Assembly (NCBI GenBank): GCA_910577655.1
Contig: CAJTOW010000084.1
Location: forward strand, 13,307-18,867
DNA from: an uncultured Lachnospiraceae bacterium
GTDB taxonomy: Bacteria; Bacillota; Clostridia; Lachnospirales; Lachnospiraceae
Length of the DNA stretch: 5,561 nt
Reading direction: 5' to 3'
In this document: positions 4,776 through 5,561 of the stretch, piece after piece
How the letters are laid out: each line of letters starts with the position of its first letter
Position numbering within the stretch: position 1 is the stretch's first letter
Translations under genes and position numbers: made by a program
Notes under the pieces: model-generated
What the model saw: only the letters and a program-made list of their open reading frames with translations
The model's database searches: none
Told to the model about the DNA's origin: nothing

Positions 4776-5393
4776 ATGGGACAGGGAAAGATCACCGCGA
4801 AACAGATGGAGATACTGGAATATATCAAGAATACGATTTTAAAGAAGGGCTACCCGCCGGCAGTCCGTGAGATCTGCGAGGCAGTTCATCTTAAGTCCAC
4901 CTCTTCCGTCCATTCCCACCTGGAGACCCTGGAGGAGAATGGCTACATACGCCGGGATCCCACCAAGCCCCGGGCTATCGAGATCCTAGATGATACCTTC
5001 GGCCTGCTCCGCAGGGAGATGGTTCAGATTCCGGTGGTTGGTTCCGTAGCTGCCGGCACACCGGTCCTGGCTGAGGAGAATATAGAGGATTATTTTCCCC
5101 TTCCCGCCAATATACTCCCCAATGAAGAGCTGTTCATGCTCCGGGTCAAGGGGGAAAGTATGATTGATGCAGGCATTTTTGATGGAGACCTGGTGGTCGT
5201 GGCCCAGACTTCTGTCGCTCACAATGGTGAGATTGTGGTAGCTATGGTGGAGGATTCCGCTACTGTGAAGCGTTTCTATAAGGAGGACGGACATTACCGG
5301 CTTCAGCCTGAGAATGCTTCTATGGAACCGATTATCGTGCCGGAAGTGAGTATTCTCGGCAAGGTTGCGGCGCTATACCGCAGGATGGCCTGA
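4776..5393 (+). CDS. lexA: LexA, SOS-response repressor and self-cleaving serine protease
   Basis: 205 residues, the same length as B. subtilis LexA. LexA binds SOS boxes as a dimer; RecA filaments on single-stranded DNA trigger autocleavage and derepress repair genes. Seen: an N-terminal winged helix-turn-helix (about 1-70: ITAKQMEILEYIK, YPPAVREICEAV, STSSVHSHLETLEENGYIRR); the cleavage site Ala93-Gly94 in VGSVAAGTP; nucleophile Ser128 in GESMID; and general-base Lys165 in SATVKRF. The start is ATG 4776, with AGGGAGGT (4763-4770) 5 bases upstream. The frame remains open upstream to 4602, but that extension would translate the operators and is not credible. It is divergent from the YneA-like gene, with four LexA boxes between them, so it is autoregulated. 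Catalytically complete; nothing unusual in the protein. Confidence 0.98.
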   Translation: MGQGKITAKQMEILEYIKNTILKKGYPPAVREICEAVHLKSTSSVHSHLETLEENGYIRRDPTKPRAIEILDDTFGLLRREMVQIPVVGSVAAGTPVLAEENIEDYFPLPANILPNEELFMLRVKGESMIDAGIFDGDLVVVAQTSVAHNGEIVVAMVEDSATVKRFYKEDGHYRLQPENASMEPIIVPEVSILGKVAALYRRMA

Positions 5394-5409
5394 AAAAGTT
5401 GCCAGCTAA

Positions 5410-5451
5410 AAAGCGCTTATGCAAACATAAGCATGTTTGCATAAGCGCTTT
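5410..5451 (+). terminator. Strong hairpin terminator after lexA
   Basis: AAAGCGCTTATGCAAAC (5410-5426) and GTTTGCATAAGCGCTTT (5435-5451) are perfect 17-bp arms around an 8-base loop, starting 17 bases after the lexA stop. The right arm ends in TTT and is followed by a broken T-rich run (CTTACTTTA). The symmetric A-stem-T layout allows termination from both sides. The long perfect stem is stronger than usual; the U-tract is weaker than usual. Confidence 0.8.
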
Positions 5452-5499
5452 CTTACTTTATCGGAAATTGCGTACTATAAAGCAAAAACCTTTGGGGGA

Positions 5500-5552
5500 T
5501 GCGCATTACGCGCAGAGGAAGATGGCTGCTGTCGCAGCCGCGCTCCGGCGCG
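5500..5552. other. Three consecutive GC-rich hairpins near the window end
   Basis: TGCGC-ATTAC-GCGCA (5500-5514), GGCTGC-TGTC-GCAGCC (5524-5539) and CGCGC-TCCG-GCGCG (5539-5552) are perfect small stems in a row, contrasting with the AT-rich sequence just before (5452-5490). The segment 5452-5561 shows no ORF with a ribosome binding site. It may be the beginning of a structured RNA, or of an intergenic repeat, continuing beyond the window; it matches no class I can name. Confidence 0.4.
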
Positions 5553-5561
5553 AGAGTCCGG

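Noticed and set aside
5548..5561. Resemblance of GAGAGTCCGG to the RNase P RNA conserved region (GAGGAAAGTCC)
   Set aside because: The key GGAAA is missing, and the sequence stops at the window edge, so the similarity is too short.
1..5561. CRISPR array, tRNA or rRNA genes, prophage or plasmid genes
   Set aside because: No regularly spaced repeats, no cloverleaf or rRNA signatures, and the only recombinase looks Xer-like and stands alone.

Overview
The window looks like chromosomal DNA from a Gram-positive, low-to-moderate GC anaerobe of the Clostridia, most likely Lachnospiraceae. The reasons are strong AGGAGG-type ribosome binding sites, a 205-residue LexA of Bacillus/Clostridia type with Cheo-type SOS boxes (CGAAC-N4-GTTYG), a short TtcA-type thiolase, a XerS-like recombinase, an LCP cell-wall protein and small intergenic palindromic elements. 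The genus call is inference. All genes seen look like ordinary chromosomal genes; there is no phage or plasmid signature.

Layout. (1) 1-1467 (+): 3' part of an LCP (LytR-CpsA-Psr) cell-wall polymer ligase with an unusually long Ser/Gly/Pro/Glu-rich tail. (2) 1468-1912: a 445-base non-coding stretch with a near-consensus parS (ParB/Spo0J) site at 1518-1533, a 13-bp-armed inverted repeat at 1639-1686, and two mutually exclusive hairpins at 1857-1891 just before the next gene. (3) 1913-2086 (+): a 57-codon ORF with a clear signal peptide and good RBS, overlapping by 44 bases the start of (4) 2043-2753 (+), a TtcA-family PP-loop tRNA thiolation enzyme. (5) 2754-2892: a short gap with paired segments. 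(6) 2893-3951 (+): XerS-like tyrosine recombinase with a complete R-K-H-R-H-Y catalytic set, followed by a small terminator-like hairpin. (7) 3987-4217: about 230 bp of imperfect terminal inverted repeats enclosing several strong hairpins, resembling a MITE-like intergenic element. (8) 4215-4544 (-): a small membrane-anchored LysM protein resembling the SOS division inhibitor YneA. (9) 4545-4775: divergent control region with four LexA boxes and promoters. (10) 4776-5393 (+): lexA, ended by a 17-bp perfect hairpin. (11) 5452-5561: non-coding sequence with three GC-rich hairpins, cut by the window end.

How it fits together. The right third is a compact SOS control module: LexA represses itself and very probably the divergent yneA-like gene through the shared region, so DNA damage would release both the repressor gene and a division brake. 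The same divergent lexA/yneA pairing is known in Bacillus subtilis. The parS site suggests that the window lies in the ParB-loaded, probably origin-proximal part of the chromosome. No wholly new multi-gene system is evident; the best leads are the parS site, the four-box SOS region, the MITE-like element whose end coincides with the yneA-like stop codon, and the unannotated secreted peptide overlapping ttcA.
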